From positions 6,776,001-6,840,000 of the forward strand of contig CM061098.1 of assembly GCA_030770545.1 (NCBI GenBank): DNA of 64,000 bases, written 5' to 3'. Positions 24,061 to 38,570 of the stretch are shown here, in pieces (positions within the stretch are counted from its first letter, which is position 1; each line of letters opens with the position of its first letter). Under the pieces are notes generated by a model. It was not told where the DNA came from. It saw nothing but the letters and a program-made list of their open reading frames with translations, and made no database searches. The position numbers and the translations under genes were made by a program. The DNA comes from Macropodus opercularis. Lineage: Eukaryota > Chordata > Actinopteri > Anabantiformes > Osphronemidae.

Positions 24061-26559
24061 CTTCGGTGTTGTCATGGCGATGACGATTGCTCCTACAGGT
24101 GCTGTTTTTCTCTGTTTCAAATTGCACTGCAATGCTGGTGCTGGTTGAAGGACTGGAGGCTGATAAGGCATCGAGGAGAAGGCCAGGTTGTAATAAACCC
24201 GAGAACCTTCGATCCCAGTTCATCCTGTGTTTCTAATGTAAACCAGTGATGCTTCCTTTTATTTGGATGGTGTTATTTGAGGCCTTCATCCTTCAGATGT
24301 TATTTTCATTTTCACCACACTTGTTCTAAAGATAATCGCTGCAGTTGCGTGTCGTGCTGCGACAGACACAGTTAAACTCCCTAACTGTGTCTTCCTGTCT
24401 GTTTGACAGCCCGACTGTAAGTAAGACCCTCCTGCGTCTCTCAGCACACTTACTCACTGCTGCAGCACTCATCCACCAGCAAGACTCACGCTTTCGCATG
24501 AATACCCAAACGCAGGACTTCAGCCTCGGCAGGCTCACGCACACAAAACACACCCGCTTACTCACTCAGGAATTATTGTGGTAGTAAAGCTAGATGGGAA
24601 GAGTGAGACGGGAGAGGCCGAGAATAGGAGGAGCGTGATTTCCCCCAATAGAAGTATTTTATCCTCAAGCATTTTTTTAAATGCTGCCATGTCTGTGACC
24701 TAGTCGCCAGGACAAGCTATTGTTCTCGCTCGTAGCTATTGCAGTCAGTCAAATGCAAAAAAGTTAGGAAAGGTCACTAATGAAATAAATGCCTTCACAC
24801 TTAACAATAACACGATGGTATTGCTGATGGCGTTTCAGGGGGACAGCAGCACGTACTTTTAATGCACACATAGGTAAATGTACAGTGTGTGTAGGTCAGC
24901 AGCTTACTCATCATTAATGATGTGACAGATGGGGTCTGGAGTGTGTTGTCCTGCTACTCTCACTTTTTTCTCTCTCTGTACCTCCTCTGCTTAGGATGTG
25001 TGTATGTAGATGTGTGGGTTTGTGTGTGTGTGTGTGTGCTCTCTCTGGTCCACTGCTTTGGCACAAAAAGGAAAACCAGGCCGCCCCATCTTTTGTGTTG
25101 CTTCTTGTAGCAAACTAGTAGCAAATTATGGCTCAATGAGGCGTTGCTGTTTTGTATGGTCTGATAAAGTGCAACCGAAACCGTCTGGGCTGCACTGGCC
25201 TGTTGCAGTGTTTTCCATTGTAGCTCAGCCTTTGAATGCAGGTCTGTGTGATGCTTGGTTAATGTTGAACATTAGATGATGGGGAGGAGGGGGGCTGCTG
25301 GGGGAGTTTCTGGAGCTGCTGTCCGCCGCGTTTAATTGTGACGAGGGATGATTAGAGCTCTGTTTAAGGCTGAAGGAGCGTTTTCTGTCTTTGCTCGCTT
25401 TCAAGGGTTTCAAAATCCCAATATTGTAGAGTTCTCAGATAGCGCCAACATGACACACTTGTCAAAGTGATCAGAGCAGGGCATATGTGTGTGGGTGTAT
25501 TGAAGTGCGTGTAGGAAATATCCCAGTTTTTACTTCAATGCATTCATCCAACACCTGCAGTAACTTCTGAGGTTGGAAATGTGAGGGGTGACTCACAGAC
25601 TCTGCAGTAATTTCAGGAAGATTTTGTACTCTGAGGATTTGAGCAAGTAAGCTAGAAGCAAACAAACTACTTTAATATGATCTTAAGACTTTATTTGATC
25701 ATGAATTGAATCGTATCCAAGCAGTGAATATTTTTGAATAATGTGTACTTTTTCAGGGGAAACATGTGCATTGAATTACATGCTAATGCAGACCTATCTG
25801 TTCCATAATTATATGGTTACGTGTAATTCGGTCGATCGTAAAATGAAAATGATGCAACTTCACATTCCTGGGGCTGAAAACATTTTCAGAAAGGTCGCTT
25901 TGAGCATTTTTCAGATTGCTTCCATGACTTGATTTAGAGCATTTCAAGGCTGCAGAGACGGGCAAGAAACAAAATGATTTAAAGAGAGATCAAGTTCAGT
26001 GAGTCAAGCAAAACAAACATGTGGCTTGAGAGATGGACAAAGAAGAAGGGTCTTAGGTGTCCATGGCTCTTGTCTAAAGCGGTTATGGGGCCCACATGGG
26101 CGTTCTCCTCTCCAGAGGCTGTTGGGGTAATTATCTGCCAGGGTGCACGTGTCACTGCACGCGTGTTTCTGTGCTCATGTCTAAGCAGATGACATTGTAG
26201 CATCCTGTTCTGTGTCCTGCTGCTGTGACCCTAAGCAGGATAAAATGCTTACGCATTTAGCCTTATATGCTCCTTCAGGCTTGCAAGATGTGATATGTGT
26301 CTCTCCAATCGACATGCGCACGTACGCACCCTGAAAGTCCATCTTTTCCCTAAACTCCAGAGTTGAGAAAGGGGATCTGAGCATCAGAGGAGGAGCGTGG
26401 CTGGGAGAAGAGGCTGAGGAGCCATCTTTGACGTGGGGCATGGGGCCCAACAGCACAAAGCCCTATTCCCTGCTCCTCCAAGTGGAAAATGGCTGGCGAG
26501 CAAGAGGAGGAGGGGAAGGCAAAAAAAAAAAAATAGAAGAAAGAGGAGGAGGTAGAGAG
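24061..26559. other. Intergenic with an RFX-like site
   Basis: GTTGTCATGGCGAT at 24068-24081 resembles an RFX X-box. A short (GT)n lies at about 25018-25038. No coding gene is supported. Confidence 0.45.
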
Positions 26560-26650
26560 GGAGCGACAATTAGTGGGATCTGCTAATCACCAGGGCAACA
26601 TTCATTTAATTGACATGTGAGATTTGAATTCATCTAACAAGTCGATAGAC
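26560..26650. promoter_or_regulatory. Candidate short enhancer block
   Basis: Just after an A13 run and a purine-rich stretch, about 80 bp pack ACAATTAG, CTAATC (OTX/GSC-like), an AGGGCAAC RFX-like half-site and TTTAATTG. Motif-based call only. Confidence 0.25.
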
Positions 26651-28621
26651 AGGACGACAATGGAGCAGTCGTCTTAGATCTGCTGGGGGAAGCGACAGCT
26701 GAGGGCTGAGCTCGAGGTCTTTGTTCGAAGTCGCAGTGCGGTTGGTTTGGAAGAAGATTATTACTCATTGTGCCTTTGACCTTTTTGGATAAGTAACTCC
26801 ACAACTGTCCTTTCATGATTAACACACAAACACACGCACAACGTAGCGAGGGTTGTTTTTCTGTGTTTGTGTACGGCCTTGTTTTTTTATTCAGCAGACG
26901 GCAGAGTGAGTAAACAACTTCTTTTTATACCACAATAAACCTGACCCTGATAATTCTAATGGCTTGGAAGAGAAAAAACACAAAAGGAGGTGGGCAGAGT
27001 AGAAAACTACAGCCGGTCTACCCCGCTTTCACAGAAATCAATAAGCTATTTAAGGTTATCAGGAAGCAGCATCTCGATCATTCAGCTGTAGCAGAAAGTA
27101 AAAGCATACCATGTCCCACTGCACATCAAGAAATGTCTACAAATGCAAACGGCTGCTTGAAACAAATTTATTCAGGATATTTCTTACAAAACCCAGTGAA
27201 CAGGAACCTGTAAGTGTTTTAAATGTGAGCCTGGAAGTGGGAGTGGTACACAACCTGTGTCAACCCTGTTTCCCACTGATTCACATTTGAGGACCCAGTT
27301 TTAATTTTTTAAAATGGAAACTGATGGTTGACATAGTTTGCCTGCATCATTGTCTGTCAAGACAGAATTATGTTGAGAAATATTGGCTGGATTGCTGATA
27401 AATTGGCTTCAGACATGTATGTTCCACTCAGGATTGTCTGGATTGGAGCCACCATCAGGTCACAATTTTAATTGTAAAGTTCTTTGGTTTATAATAAATT
27501 ACTGGCAAAACCATTCCCATCAGCCTTGGCTGTAGCAATAAGTATTTTGCGTTGCTAAGCCAAGATTGCATTCATTGTGAACAGAATGTGAATGTGGACA
27601 TGTTAACACTACAAGCGTGTTGGCATGTTGACATGCAGACACACTACTAAGCTTAATCTACAGCTCATGGAAAAAAGCAGGACAAACTATTAGTTATATT
27701 TGAATCCATCTTAACGTCCTCTCAAACCCTTCCCTCTAACGTGGTTCAGTCCACCAGGAACACCTCCATAAAAGGAGTCCAAAGGGGCTGGCACAGGTTT
27801 GCCACTTCCTGGTTTGGAAGCAGCCTGGTCGAGGGCAGCCGAGGGCCCAGGTAAGACAAAATGGATGACGAGGGTGAAACGTGGCAGCGTGAGCTCTTCG
27901 TCATTGTCCAGGCGTTCATCCGTTCACAGAGCGCTCTGCTGCCCTTCCAGAGAGCAGAGGGCCGTGCCAGGTGCTCTTGCTTTCCGTTTTACCTCCAAAT
28001 AAAGTGGTTTACTTAATCTGGCTAAGCACTTGACTTGTTTACAACCTGTCGGGTCCCACTTTGCTGTGCTGTACCAAGCAATCCTCACTGAGATAATGTG
28101 ACGGCTGACGCTCCGAAAAATCACACTCGCGTTGTATCAAGACCATTTTCCTTTAGCTGAAACAAACATTTCTTGTGTTTCTGACAGACCTCCCACTGGT
28201 TCGCTGGCCTGGTGAGTCTGGAGCTGAGTCATGCCTGCTCTCCTGGATGACGTCGAACCAGCGGTGAGTCCTTTTCCCTTAACACTAAACGCTAACCACA
28301 TCACTGCATCGCTGAGCAAGCAGTTAATCCAGTTGCACCATTTCCCTGTGGGTTCATGCTCCGTCAGCCTGGTCAGTGCTGCTAATCCTCCCATTTGGTA
28401 AAACATCTTTGATTTGGGACTTTTGAATGACCTCACTACAGTGTGTGACCCAAATGTACTTGTGTGTTTTTGATCTGTTGCCCTCATAGCACATAGCTCC
28501 ATTGTCAGGGGTGACTTTGTAGAAGTGGCAGCGAGTCAGAGGAGACTCAGGATTCTTCCAAGTCTTTCAGCCAGAGTGTAATCCTCTTCCTTTATCTTGC
28601 TGGCTGATCTGGGCCAAAGCG

Positions 28622-28622
<1 letters not shown>
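26651..28622. other. Intergenic, no gene seen
   Basis: AT-rich then mixed sequence. GTTGCTAAGCC near 27551 resembles part of an X-box. ORFs lack domains. Confidence 0.45.

Positions 28623-28677
<55 letters not shown>
28623..28677. repeat. (TG)27 microsatellite
   Basis: Longest pure TG run in the window. It explains the polyCys-Val and polyThr-His ORFs here. Confidence 0.97.
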
Positions 28678-28680
<3 letters not shown>

Positions 28681-31600
28681 TGTGAGAATGATTCAGTGGC
28701 TGCCTGCTTTTTGTGGCTCTCAGTCACGTTTTCCCTCCCTCACTTACTGCGTCCCTCTTGTTCTTTAATTCTCACTTGTGCCACTGTCTTCCTGTCACTT
28801 TCTTACTGAGTGCCTCTGCTCTGTGTTCACCTCCTCTCTATTTTGTGTGTGTGTGTGTGGGCAACAAAGATTGCTGACAGGATGCTGCACATTCCCTGTG
28901 ATATAATATATCTGAAGCCACCTTGCACTAGTTATTTCACAGGCAGCTTGGATTATGTCTGAGAATTACTGCTGGATTGGTGTGTGTAGGTGTGGGTGTA
29001 TGTGCTAGAAGCGTATGTGTGTGGGGGGGCTTTATGTGGGGCATCTGATTTGCCCCCACTGGCACAGGAGCCAAGTAAAATGCTGTGTTACAGTCAAGCC
29101 AGTTCAACTGTGCGTCTGTCTGCATAGCTCATCTGTGCAAGGGAACGTTTATCCTGTATGAGTAAATCTGCACTGTCTCCAAGATCACGAAATGCGTTTG
29201 CTTCTCGCAGGCTAATCTTTAATTATTAAAAGCAGATTTGACTTTGAATCCCAGATCGATGCGGCAGCTACCCACCGTCAGACTGTAAAGACTATAAAGA
29301 CTTACATTTTCATCAAAATGTGTCCAGCCAAGTCTTTATGATAGACGGTAGAATGAATCACGCCTCATGATTTACTGTTTGTTTGCTCACTTGGTTTAAA
29401 CTAAATTGCTGAAGAACTGTTAAAAAAAAAACTAAACATGGTATAGTCGGGTCGGAAAAATGTGCTGATGGAGGATTTTCAGCGCTTTGAATTAGGTCAG
29501 ACATAAAATTAGAATAAAACTTATTATATTGAAAAGTTGTGTTCATGGGGTTTTTTTAATAATGAATTAGTTTTCATGAATTAGTTCATGTTGTAGGACT
29601 ATTGTATATTTTATGAAGTGAAATGTAATCATGTTCAAACTTCTTCACTTTCGAAGACGTCCAACAAGACTGTAACACAAAACAATATGGTTCGAAGTCT
29701 ATATGCAGTGCTTCATCGCCATATGTGTCCCATTGCTGGAGTCCAGTTGATTCCTGGTTTGGGAATAAAGGAATAAAGTTAGATTTCACAAACAAAGTCC
29801 ACACCTACAGACAATAAAGGCGCTAGAGCAGATGTGTTTACACAGAATATTGAAGAACATGTGGCACCATCAGCTGCAGGTTCTCAGTATGCAGTTAGCA
29901 AACTTGAATTGTTTTATAGCTAAGAGTAGAGAAGATGAGCGAAAACTAGTAATAGCTCAGAAAGACCTGAGGAGCGTGTTCTCGTCTCTGTGACGGTATC
30001 CGGCCTATTAGACTGACTCCGTCAGCGTCGTCCGCTGTAAACGATGCGAGTGCTGGGCTGAGCCGCCATGTCTCACCACACAGACACGCACATTAAAAAA
30101 CAAACAAATGTGATCGCGCTCACACACACACACGCAAACGCATACTGCCCATATGGACGTGCAGGAAGGGGACAACTGACACATACATATTCACACGCAA
30201 AACCGGTCGCACGGCTGCACATGCCACACGGTAGGACACATACACGGCTCTGCTTATTCAAGAGCGGCGCGCCAACCCCAGACGGCGCTCCGCTGTCCAC
30301 CTGTTAAAAAATTGAAGAGGAAGAATCACCTGGCTGGTGTCTCAATCTTGCTCAGAGCTTAGCTTAGCTAAGACCAACCATCTGCCTCGGCAGCTCTGCT
30401 TCCCTGCCTCTTTTCCAATTCTCGCTCTCTCTTAGTCTTTTTAAAGCGTGTCAGCAGTTGCCCGGCACAGCAGTCTCAGTAAGGCTGCTAACGTGGCTAA
30501 GTGTCCCTGTGCCTCCTAGTTAGTGGATGCCGTGTTTCTTTATATATGTGTGTGTGTACATGTGTGTGTGCCTCACAGATGGCAACGGGAGGGGAGGGGG
30601 AGTTGGAGGGGGGTGATGGAGAGAGCTGTCTGAGGCTCCAGCAGCTCTCATGTCTCTCAGGCAAGACGGTCCGTCTGTGGGCATCTGCACTGGCAGCCCC
30701 CCCGTCCTACCCAGCCTCCCCGCTTCTCCTGTCCACCATCGCCATGGCCACCTCACCATCCAGCGCCACAGCTTGGCAACAACCTGCCGTGCAGAGTGGT
30801 CCCTGAAAGATGATTTCCCTTGACCTCAGATGTTGTCATTCCACTGCCGGGCTTCTCCGTTCTCCCCGGCAAATGATCGTTTTTGATAAATGGTAGGGGT
30901 GAATTACATTATGGTTGCGCTAGGAGAACTTTGAAGATGATTAGCTGAGCTGTGTTTCGATCGCTTTTTTCTTTCTGATGCCGTCTTATTGATCGCTCAG
31001 CCAGTTTCAACGTTACATTTAACATAGCTCCTCACTTTCAGCAGATGGGCCAAACTTCTTTTCTCTTCTCACATTAGTCTGTGAAATTTGCTTATCTCAC
31101 ATTTTCTTGTTTGCTCTGCTTCTAGTCTGATAAAAGATCAGTGATGTGAGATTTTTTTACAGGAATCAAATGTAACATTTAGTTTCTGTTAAACTTATGC
31201 CACAGCACAAATAGTTTGACCTCTAGACCTCTTCCACTACTGACAACACAAGAGTCACGTCCTTTTCTTTCAGCCAATACAGAAGGAGAGTAACTTTTTG
31301 CTCGGTCAAGATTTGTGAATACGTTACATGTTGTACAACACTAAGGACGCCACGCACTAATTTATCCAAACATTCTCTTAGCGTTACAGTTGTTCAGTGC
31401 AGTGTATACAGGCCAGCACAGCTGACACATCTGTTCCTTAGAAATTCATGGAGCTTTGGGTGCTGGAGGTGTTGGTATGCACTGATTAGCGCTAGGCTGT
31501 CTTTACCCAGCCGTCGGGGTTCCTACTGGGCTTCCATAAACTGTTTACTAAGGAGTCTGTTGCCATGGTTTTCAGCCATGTTCCAATCAGTCTTTTTTGT

Positions 31601-33600
31601 GACCACTCAGCTTTATTTATTCCTCAAAAAAGCCCATGCCTTCTGCATCACCAACTGGTGTACCCCTCAGACCAATTGTTCTAAACCGTGTATATACTGA
31701 ATTTCATTTATTTGCAGGATAGGGTGCTTGGAGATGATTTAAGCCTGATTGGATGAGCTCTGGAGAGAGAGTCATTACAAGCTGACGTCTTTGGCTCATG
31801 GGTGGTTCTGAAAGAGAGGCTTTGATGAGAGGAAGAGATCACTATCATAATAACCTAATAACACTGTTCTCCACGTGTGTGTGCCGGGCTCCTAGTTAGA
31901 AACACATGCTAGCCACAGATTTGATCTCCCTCAAAAATGACATTTTCCAAAAAAAACTTACCTTAATGACACCCCTGGGCAAGGTATGATAAAAGTGAGA
32001 TAAGATGAGACAGGCCTTTCTCTGATCTTTCATGTCCCTTCTCTCTCACTCTTTCATCCTTTCAATTTCCCCATCTCTGCGTCTCTCTTCTATTTTCTCA
32101 GTTTTAATAGCGAACAAAAATTCTTTCACAGATCTGACAAAGCAGCACAGACATGAAGCCAGAGGTCAAGAGGTTTGACTTCCTATAGGCGGTAGACTGC
32201 ATCTTTAGTGTTTAATAGTCTTGTAAGCTGTTTATTTTGGCCCTTTGCACCCATCTTAACAGGAAGCTGTATCCCTCAATTGGATTACGGCTAATTAAAT
32301 AGTACACACATGTTGGTCAACAGACATAGGTGTCATTTACCCCCTTCCCCCTGCCTTTGTCTTGCCACGTCTCCTCCTCCTTCTGTAAGTTGTTCTTTAA
32401 CTCCAGCGTGAGTGTTATATACTCTAGTTACCAATGAATAGTCTTTGCTTGTAGTTGTGTTTACGATGCTGAAGACTTATGAAGAGTTTGATTCACGTTC
32501 AGTTAAGGTTCAGAAATGAAAATGCTGGTGGTTGATTTGAAAAGCTAAATTTCCCTGATCTATCAATGTGTTTTATCAGGCTGTTTATTTTTCAACCTCC
32601 CCCTGCCTTCATCCCAACCTGATGGCTATGTTGTGGTGACACAAGGTGATGTGTGACTGTGGGGTGTAAAGGTAATCATTTGGTAATTAATGGGCACCAA
32701 AAGGAAACCATTAGTGACGTGTAAACTAGTGATACCTGCTTAGCGTGTGAAGGGGGCTGGGAGGAGGAGATCCCGGAGGAAAAACAAAGTTGGAATTTAA
32801 GCTGCACCGTGTAATTGGAATGAATTTGATCATGAAGGATATTGGTGTATTGAGGACTACATTTATTTGCTGGAGGAAAGATGTGGATGTATTCCTGTGT
32901 GAAATGTGGTATGAGTTGTCTCTGCACTGAGCCTTTGCTTGTCTTGCATGTCAGTCATTGTTTATTGGTCAAACGCATTAAAAACAAAATTAGCAGTCAT
33001 TGCTGCTATGAAGTGCAATACCCACCGGTAAATGTTGATATTGCTGACGCAGTATCTTCTATCTGTGGTCACTTTACTGCAGCTCACTCGCTTTTATCTC
33101 TTCTAGTAAAAATGCATCCTCTCATTATTAGTCAATCAGTTCCCTGTTTTATGTCCAATTTCTCGTCTTGGAAACACCAGGAAGCAGGTGAAATGATAGA
33201 TTTCAACAATCTGTTTTCCTGGAAACAGGCAGCTGTTGCTCCCCAATCTTTGCTCTCCTGTGTGATATCATATCTGCTGTGGTTGTGGTTGTGTTGTGGT
33301 TTAAATGTTCCAGGAAAAACATCCTGAATAGACAGAGGGAAGTGAGTGACAATGGGATCCAGGGATCACTGAGGGAAGCGATGAATACAAGAACTTCTAG
33401 GATGTCAGACACTAAAAGTCTTAAATCCTCTCAAATTCCCTTTACTGGAATCAGGCCTTATGTGGAACCATATATACACAGACGTGGTCACGTGACTTCA
33501 CAAAGCTCTCAGATGTGTATAGTGTGCGTCTGACTTGGAAAGACTTGAGTGGTGTCTCCTTTTTTAAATCTCGGAGTCTCTGCTGAATCAGTATACTGCT
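28678..33600. other. Intergenic, no gene seen
   Basis: Contains GTTGCCATGGTT at 31559-31570 (X-box-like) and a motif-rich unique stretch at 30830-30960. ORFs at 30501-30806 and 32881-33327 show no domain and poor composition. Confidence 0.45.
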
Positions 33601-33601
33601 T

Positions 33602-33618
33602 CTGTGTGTGTGTGTGTA
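33602..33618. repeat. Short (TG)n
   Basis: TG dinucleotide run of about 17 bp. Confidence 0.85.
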
Positions 33619-35149
33619 TTGTTCTATAACCCGAGGCATCTGTTTTACATTACTGCTGCCCTACATACTGGAGGTGAGGTGGAGACACATTGAGACTAAA
33701 GCTCTAATTAATTATAAATAATTCTCAACTACCTCCTCAACACGAGGGCCTTTATTTAACAGCAAATGCGGAGTTAGAAGAAAATACCGAATGCTGATCT
33801 GAGACAGGACAGTGATTTTGCTGCAAATTAGATTGGGGGGGTGGCAAAAATACAGACAGGCAGGTTGCCACAAAAAGGAAATACACACAGATGGCCTTGA
33901 CAGACTGACAGACAGCGGATGAGAAAAAAGTAGACTAACGAAGAGAGAGACCAAGACACGTATGTACGTACGTATGCGCTGTACGTGGCTGCAGATACCT
34001 GACTGGTGTTTGGAGCTGTGTGATGCCTCCTCGGAGGATTGTGCCTTCACGTGTGCACAGGATTAGACCTGTGTGTTGGATCACTATGAGCTTTCTATTG
34101 AATCTCTGTTATTTTTATATGATATGATGACATGATCAGGATCTGTATCACATATTAATTATTAAAATTTCAACCAGTCATAAGATCCACAGCATGTGGA
34201 GGAAAATGTCCAATTAGTGAATTTATTGATGTGTACAGGTGATAATTTCCATACTATGCAACAAATGGATTTTCAGGATTTGCATCTTCTTTCCATTATA
34301 GAGAACATATGACTCTAAACACATTTACCAGTCTTTGGAGGAAAAGCACTGGTTTTAGTTACATCTACGATGACGGGTTGGTGGCTTCGGGCAGGCCCCT
34401 GCTTGTGGCGGCTGATGTTCTGTCATCATTGGGTGATGCTGAGCTGGCTCCTGCTGGGTCTTTTGTCACCCCTGCTAATTGAGTGATCCTGGTGACCCTG
34501 TCGTTGATGCCGGGTAACACGTCAGCAGGAGCTGGTGTCGCTGCCCTCCACTTAAAGTCGTAACCAGACGTCTGGCTCCGTGTGGTGTGGTGGTTGTGGG
34601 ATGCACCCGTACATTGATGGATGAAATGATGGGGGGGTGGATAATAGACAAAAGGTGGATGTTCTGGCTATACCCTAGTCAGAAAGCGAGGTTAAGTGCA
34701 GTTCAGCGGCTCACCATCGCCAATCTCACCTTCTCTGTTTGGTTTACTTGCTGTGCTGGCAGAGCTTGAATTGACTGAAATCACAGTGCTTTAAGTGAAT
34801 AAAAGCATCTAACTGCTGGCCTGTGGCTTTATGGAAGTGTGGGTGGATTCATAAAAGAATATAGGCAGAAATAAATGGTTTATTCACTGAGGAATTTTTA
34901 TTGCTGCAGGTATGTAGGAATAATGAGGCGGATGGAGGAGTTGTTAGACCATTTGGAAATTAGTATGCTACAAACATATGAGAATAACACTTGACAGATG
35001 CTCATAGGGTGATATCTTGCCCCATCTTATGATTTTTCATTAAGTATGCTTTAACAGCTGCACTTGTACATCTCGCTCAGTGGCGACAGTTGTAGCATGC
35101 CAAGTCTTCAAGAAAAAAAGAAGAAAACATATTTCAATGCATGCCTTTG
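33619..35149. other. Intergenic, no gene seen
   Basis: AT-rich, with a palindromic TACGTACGTA near 33964-33974. Nothing coding is recognised. Confidence 0.45.
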
Positions 35150-35340
35150 GAATCTCTTTCAGTGAACATGTGACACTTTTCAGATAAGTGTTTTTGTGTT
35201 AACAAAATGGAAATCTTAATTTTGCTAAGCTAATTATAGCTTGTAGCCCGTTGCTAAGCAACCTAATGACAGGAGACAGCGGGGAGTCAAGAATCTAACC
35301 TTTGGCTGGATAGAGACAAGAGGTGACATTTCGATTTCCT
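35150..35340. promoter_or_regulatory. Candidate enhancer with a near-perfect RFX X-box
   Basis: GTTGCTAAGCAAC at 35250-35262 is two RFX half-sites with a one-base spacer. It is preceded by TTTGCTAAGC and CTAATTATAG at 35221-35240 and by an AACAAAATGG SOX-like core near 35200. The block has no simple repeats. X-boxes bind RFX factors, which control ciliary genes. Enhancer function is inferred. Confidence 0.4.
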
Positions 35341-35851
35341 TCATATCAGCCTCTATTGATGCACTGTGTTCTGACTGTGGCTGTATTGCTCAGTTCAAAT
35401 GGCGTAAAGTGTGCTTTAAAGTAACAGGGTTTTAAATACAGTAATAAAGATGATGTTTTAAACTGTTTTAACATGGTGCAGTTATGAGAGTCCTTCATAA
35501 GAATATGGATCTGCATGAATCACACTGCTCTGTAGAAATGTGACTACAGTATGTCAGCAGCCTCATTTTTGAAAAGTTACTTCTTCATGATTAATAACAT
35601 AGAATAACGTAAACCTAGACTGAGTTATGAGCCTGAATGATTTCTTTCAATTTGCTGTAATATCCACTGTACAAATTAGTTTGCCTTTATTCTGTTTGTG
35701 AGATTAACGGTGCCATTTTTTTGAAGTTATTGCTTATGAAAGGCTTGAAAGGCTGGAGTAATGCACCGCAAAAACAAGCTTCTTGTATATCTTACTATGC
35801 AATCATGTACGGATTGGATAGCTTTACGGATTTCTCTACTAGACTTCACTA
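35341..35851. other. Intergenic, no gene seen
   Basis: AT-rich; no gene, repeat or motif cluster recognised. Confidence 0.45.
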
Positions 35852-35882
35852 GTGTGTGTGTTTGTGTGTGTGTGTGTGTGTA
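35852..35882. repeat. (GT)n microsatellite
   Basis: GT run with one TTT interruption. Confidence 0.92.
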
Positions 35883-38420
35883 TAAAACAAAACTAATCTT
35901 ACAAATACATCAAAATCATTATGAACCAAATGAGGCACCACATTCGAAGGTGAAAATCAGCTGTTCATCTAAACACATGAGTTATTTCTCTGAATCATAT
36001 ATATATATATTTTTATATTGTAGCCGACGAGGTCTGTATACTGAAAATGTCTTTGTGGGTGTCTGGTTTTTCTTGCCATCATTGTGGAGCACTGGAGGGG
36101 GGATTCGTGGCTCAGCGCCAAAATAGTTTTGAAGTATCTGTGAAAAGACTCCTCTTAATCCGTTTTATTTGCTCTGCTACCTCCGAACCATTTGTCCACG
36201 CAGCTCCCAAACCCTCCACTCCACCCAGCTATCTCAGGGATTTAGTGTGGTAGAGCAGCAGAGCAGAGGTGCAAGAGCCCACAGACAGTTAAAAAAAAGC
36301 CATCTGGCTGGGGGGAGCAAAGGGGAGCTGGTGAGGTGGGGGTGCTGGGAGGTTTGGGGCGGAGGAGTCGTGCTGGGCAATCAAAATGACGGACAGCAGT
36401 GAGAAGTGTTTTGCGGGCTCCCACGTACATGCAAAGTAGCCTGACTTGTGAGCTTTCACAGCTCCCTCTGGTCCTCAGGTAAACACTGGCAGGTCGAGGT
36501 ATGCGTGGTCTTTCTCCAGCTCACTGTGTGTGTCTGTGTTTTTGTTTGTGTATGGTAATAACGTGTTTGTTGGCTTGCTTTTGTGAAAAAAAAAAAAGAG
36601 TGGACTTTCTTGTGCTCATACCCATGTCAGCGACTTGTGTATTTGTGTTGTACAAGGAAGGCTGCCAAGTTTATTTCTGCAGTTTTTCTTCTTCGATTTA
36701 TTTTCTTTCCCTTAGGAAGGTGCTGGACCATAGAAGTCAGGATTAACAGGTGAAACAAACAGCATTTCGTATTTTGTGAACTTTCAAAACGCCGTCTTGG
36801 ATTCGACACAGGCTTAGTACTAAGGATACTGTGAAATGGGCACACAATCGTTCCTCTTCGCTCTGAGCAAATATTATAATCCTATTCTCTTATGCTTTCC
36901 ATCTTGCCCTCTCTCCCTAATGTTCACCCCAGTGGCGGCCCCTTTCCCTGAGTGAAAACCCCTCAAAATGTGTGGAGGCTTCATTTTTCATTCTCCCTTT
37001 GGGGCTCTGTTGTCAGAGAGCAGCCCTTAGGAAGTCTTTATTTCTGCCAGGCAGGGCCTCTTGCGTTCCTCCACCCTCTCCCTCCGTTCTCATGGCTGTT
37101 CCCCCCACCTGCTGGGATCCTGATCCCAGCCAGGGCAGGGCTTCAGCGGGGGACAATTACTGCTGCTCCGCAGCTTTGATCATCTGACCACATGGAAGCA
37201 CAACAGCTGACCACATGTTTCAACAGACAAGAAGAAGAAGTAAAGAGAGAAAAGAGGAAGAGTTAGAATAGGGTGCGAAGAAGAAAAGAAATCCCCTTTT
37301 CATTTAGGCTGAGCCCAAAGTTCTATTGCACTTGGGACGCTTTACAGAGAGTAATCCAGAATGGTCAAATCTGTATCTCACACAGTTTCCTTTGATGGTG
37401 ATTATTTATTTGGATCAGGGCAACCATACTTGTTATGGACTATGTCTGGGTACGGCCTCCAATAAAGTTCGGTTTCAATTTGCCACTCTCTCTTTTGTGA
37501 GTGCAGCAGAGAGAGAAAGAGAGAAGCAATTTGAGGCAGCCCTTGTAAAAAGTGAGTGCTAAGTCTGCTGGCATTGTCGGCCAAATTGTCAGGAGGCCAA
37601 CTGGGCTCTGCTGTCGTGTTCTGGGCACTGTCTGGCTTTCTCTCAACCTAGGCCTCAGTTTCATTCAGACAGCTTCTCCACAAAGTCAGAAGCTTTTCAT
37701 GTGGGCCGAACAGGGTTACCGTGGTAAACTGGCTCCGTTGCAAAGACACCATCACATTCACATCGCACATAATAAATCCAACAGAGGAAATAGTAACTAA
37801 GCTCCTCGGGCAATGGTACATATGAGTTGGTAAAGAAAATCTTGTTTTATTTCACCAAAACAAATTGTTGATGTTGGTCTCATATTTTATGTTGATCACA
37901 ACATTTTTTTGGTCGCGTGGACAGTCCCGCATGTTGAAGGATATCTGCTGTCTGGATCCCGGCCGACGGGGTTAGATGGAAACTGACGAGGTTAGGGGAA
38001 AGGGGAGGGAGCTGGCTTTGCTTTGGTTGTCAGGGATGGCCTCTTGGAGTGTCCCAATTGTGGAGGAGATCACTTTACCACATTAAGGGTGTCTCAAAAG
38101 AACCTCTTCAGCAGCACTTTGCCCAGCCTGGAAGAACGGGGCTTGTTTTGACTGGTCTGCTACCTTTTATTGTCACCGCTCTGCCGACCAACAGCTTGCC
38201 TCTGCCTCAGCTATACTGCCACCGCGGCCCTCTGAGAGACGCTCGCACAGCATATGCGCGTCCACTTGCGCACCAACACGCGTGCACTGCTAGCGGCGCT
38301 GCGACTGTGCGTCACGGACGTGCACTTACACACATGCAAATCCCAGGCGTGCTGAGGAGAATGTGACGTGCTCGGATGATAGCACGCGGAGAGAAAGACA
38401 CTTATTGTCTATGTAATGAA
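35883..38420. other. Intergenic, no gene seen
   Basis: Mixed sequence with an A13 run near 36586-36598. From 38220 to 38350 CpG content rises locally. ORFs lack domains. Confidence 0.45.
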
Positions 38421-38429
38421 CATAAAAAT

Positions 38430-38570
38430 CGAAAAGACAGTTGGAATGAAAATTTCCACTTGCGTCATATAGCATGACAACAATTTTAAAAAGGCTCTGA
38501 AATCAATCCCCATTCATTTTATGATTATGGGTTTTATGTTGGCCTGACTTTTATTTGTGAATTTTAGAAT
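38430..38570. promoter_or_regulatory. Candidate conserved noncoding element
   Basis: Unique AT-rich block with AATTTCC, GCGTCATATAGCATGAC (an imperfect palindrome at 38462-38478), an ACAACAATTTT SOX-like core and AATCAATCC. Called on motif density alone. Confidence 0.25.
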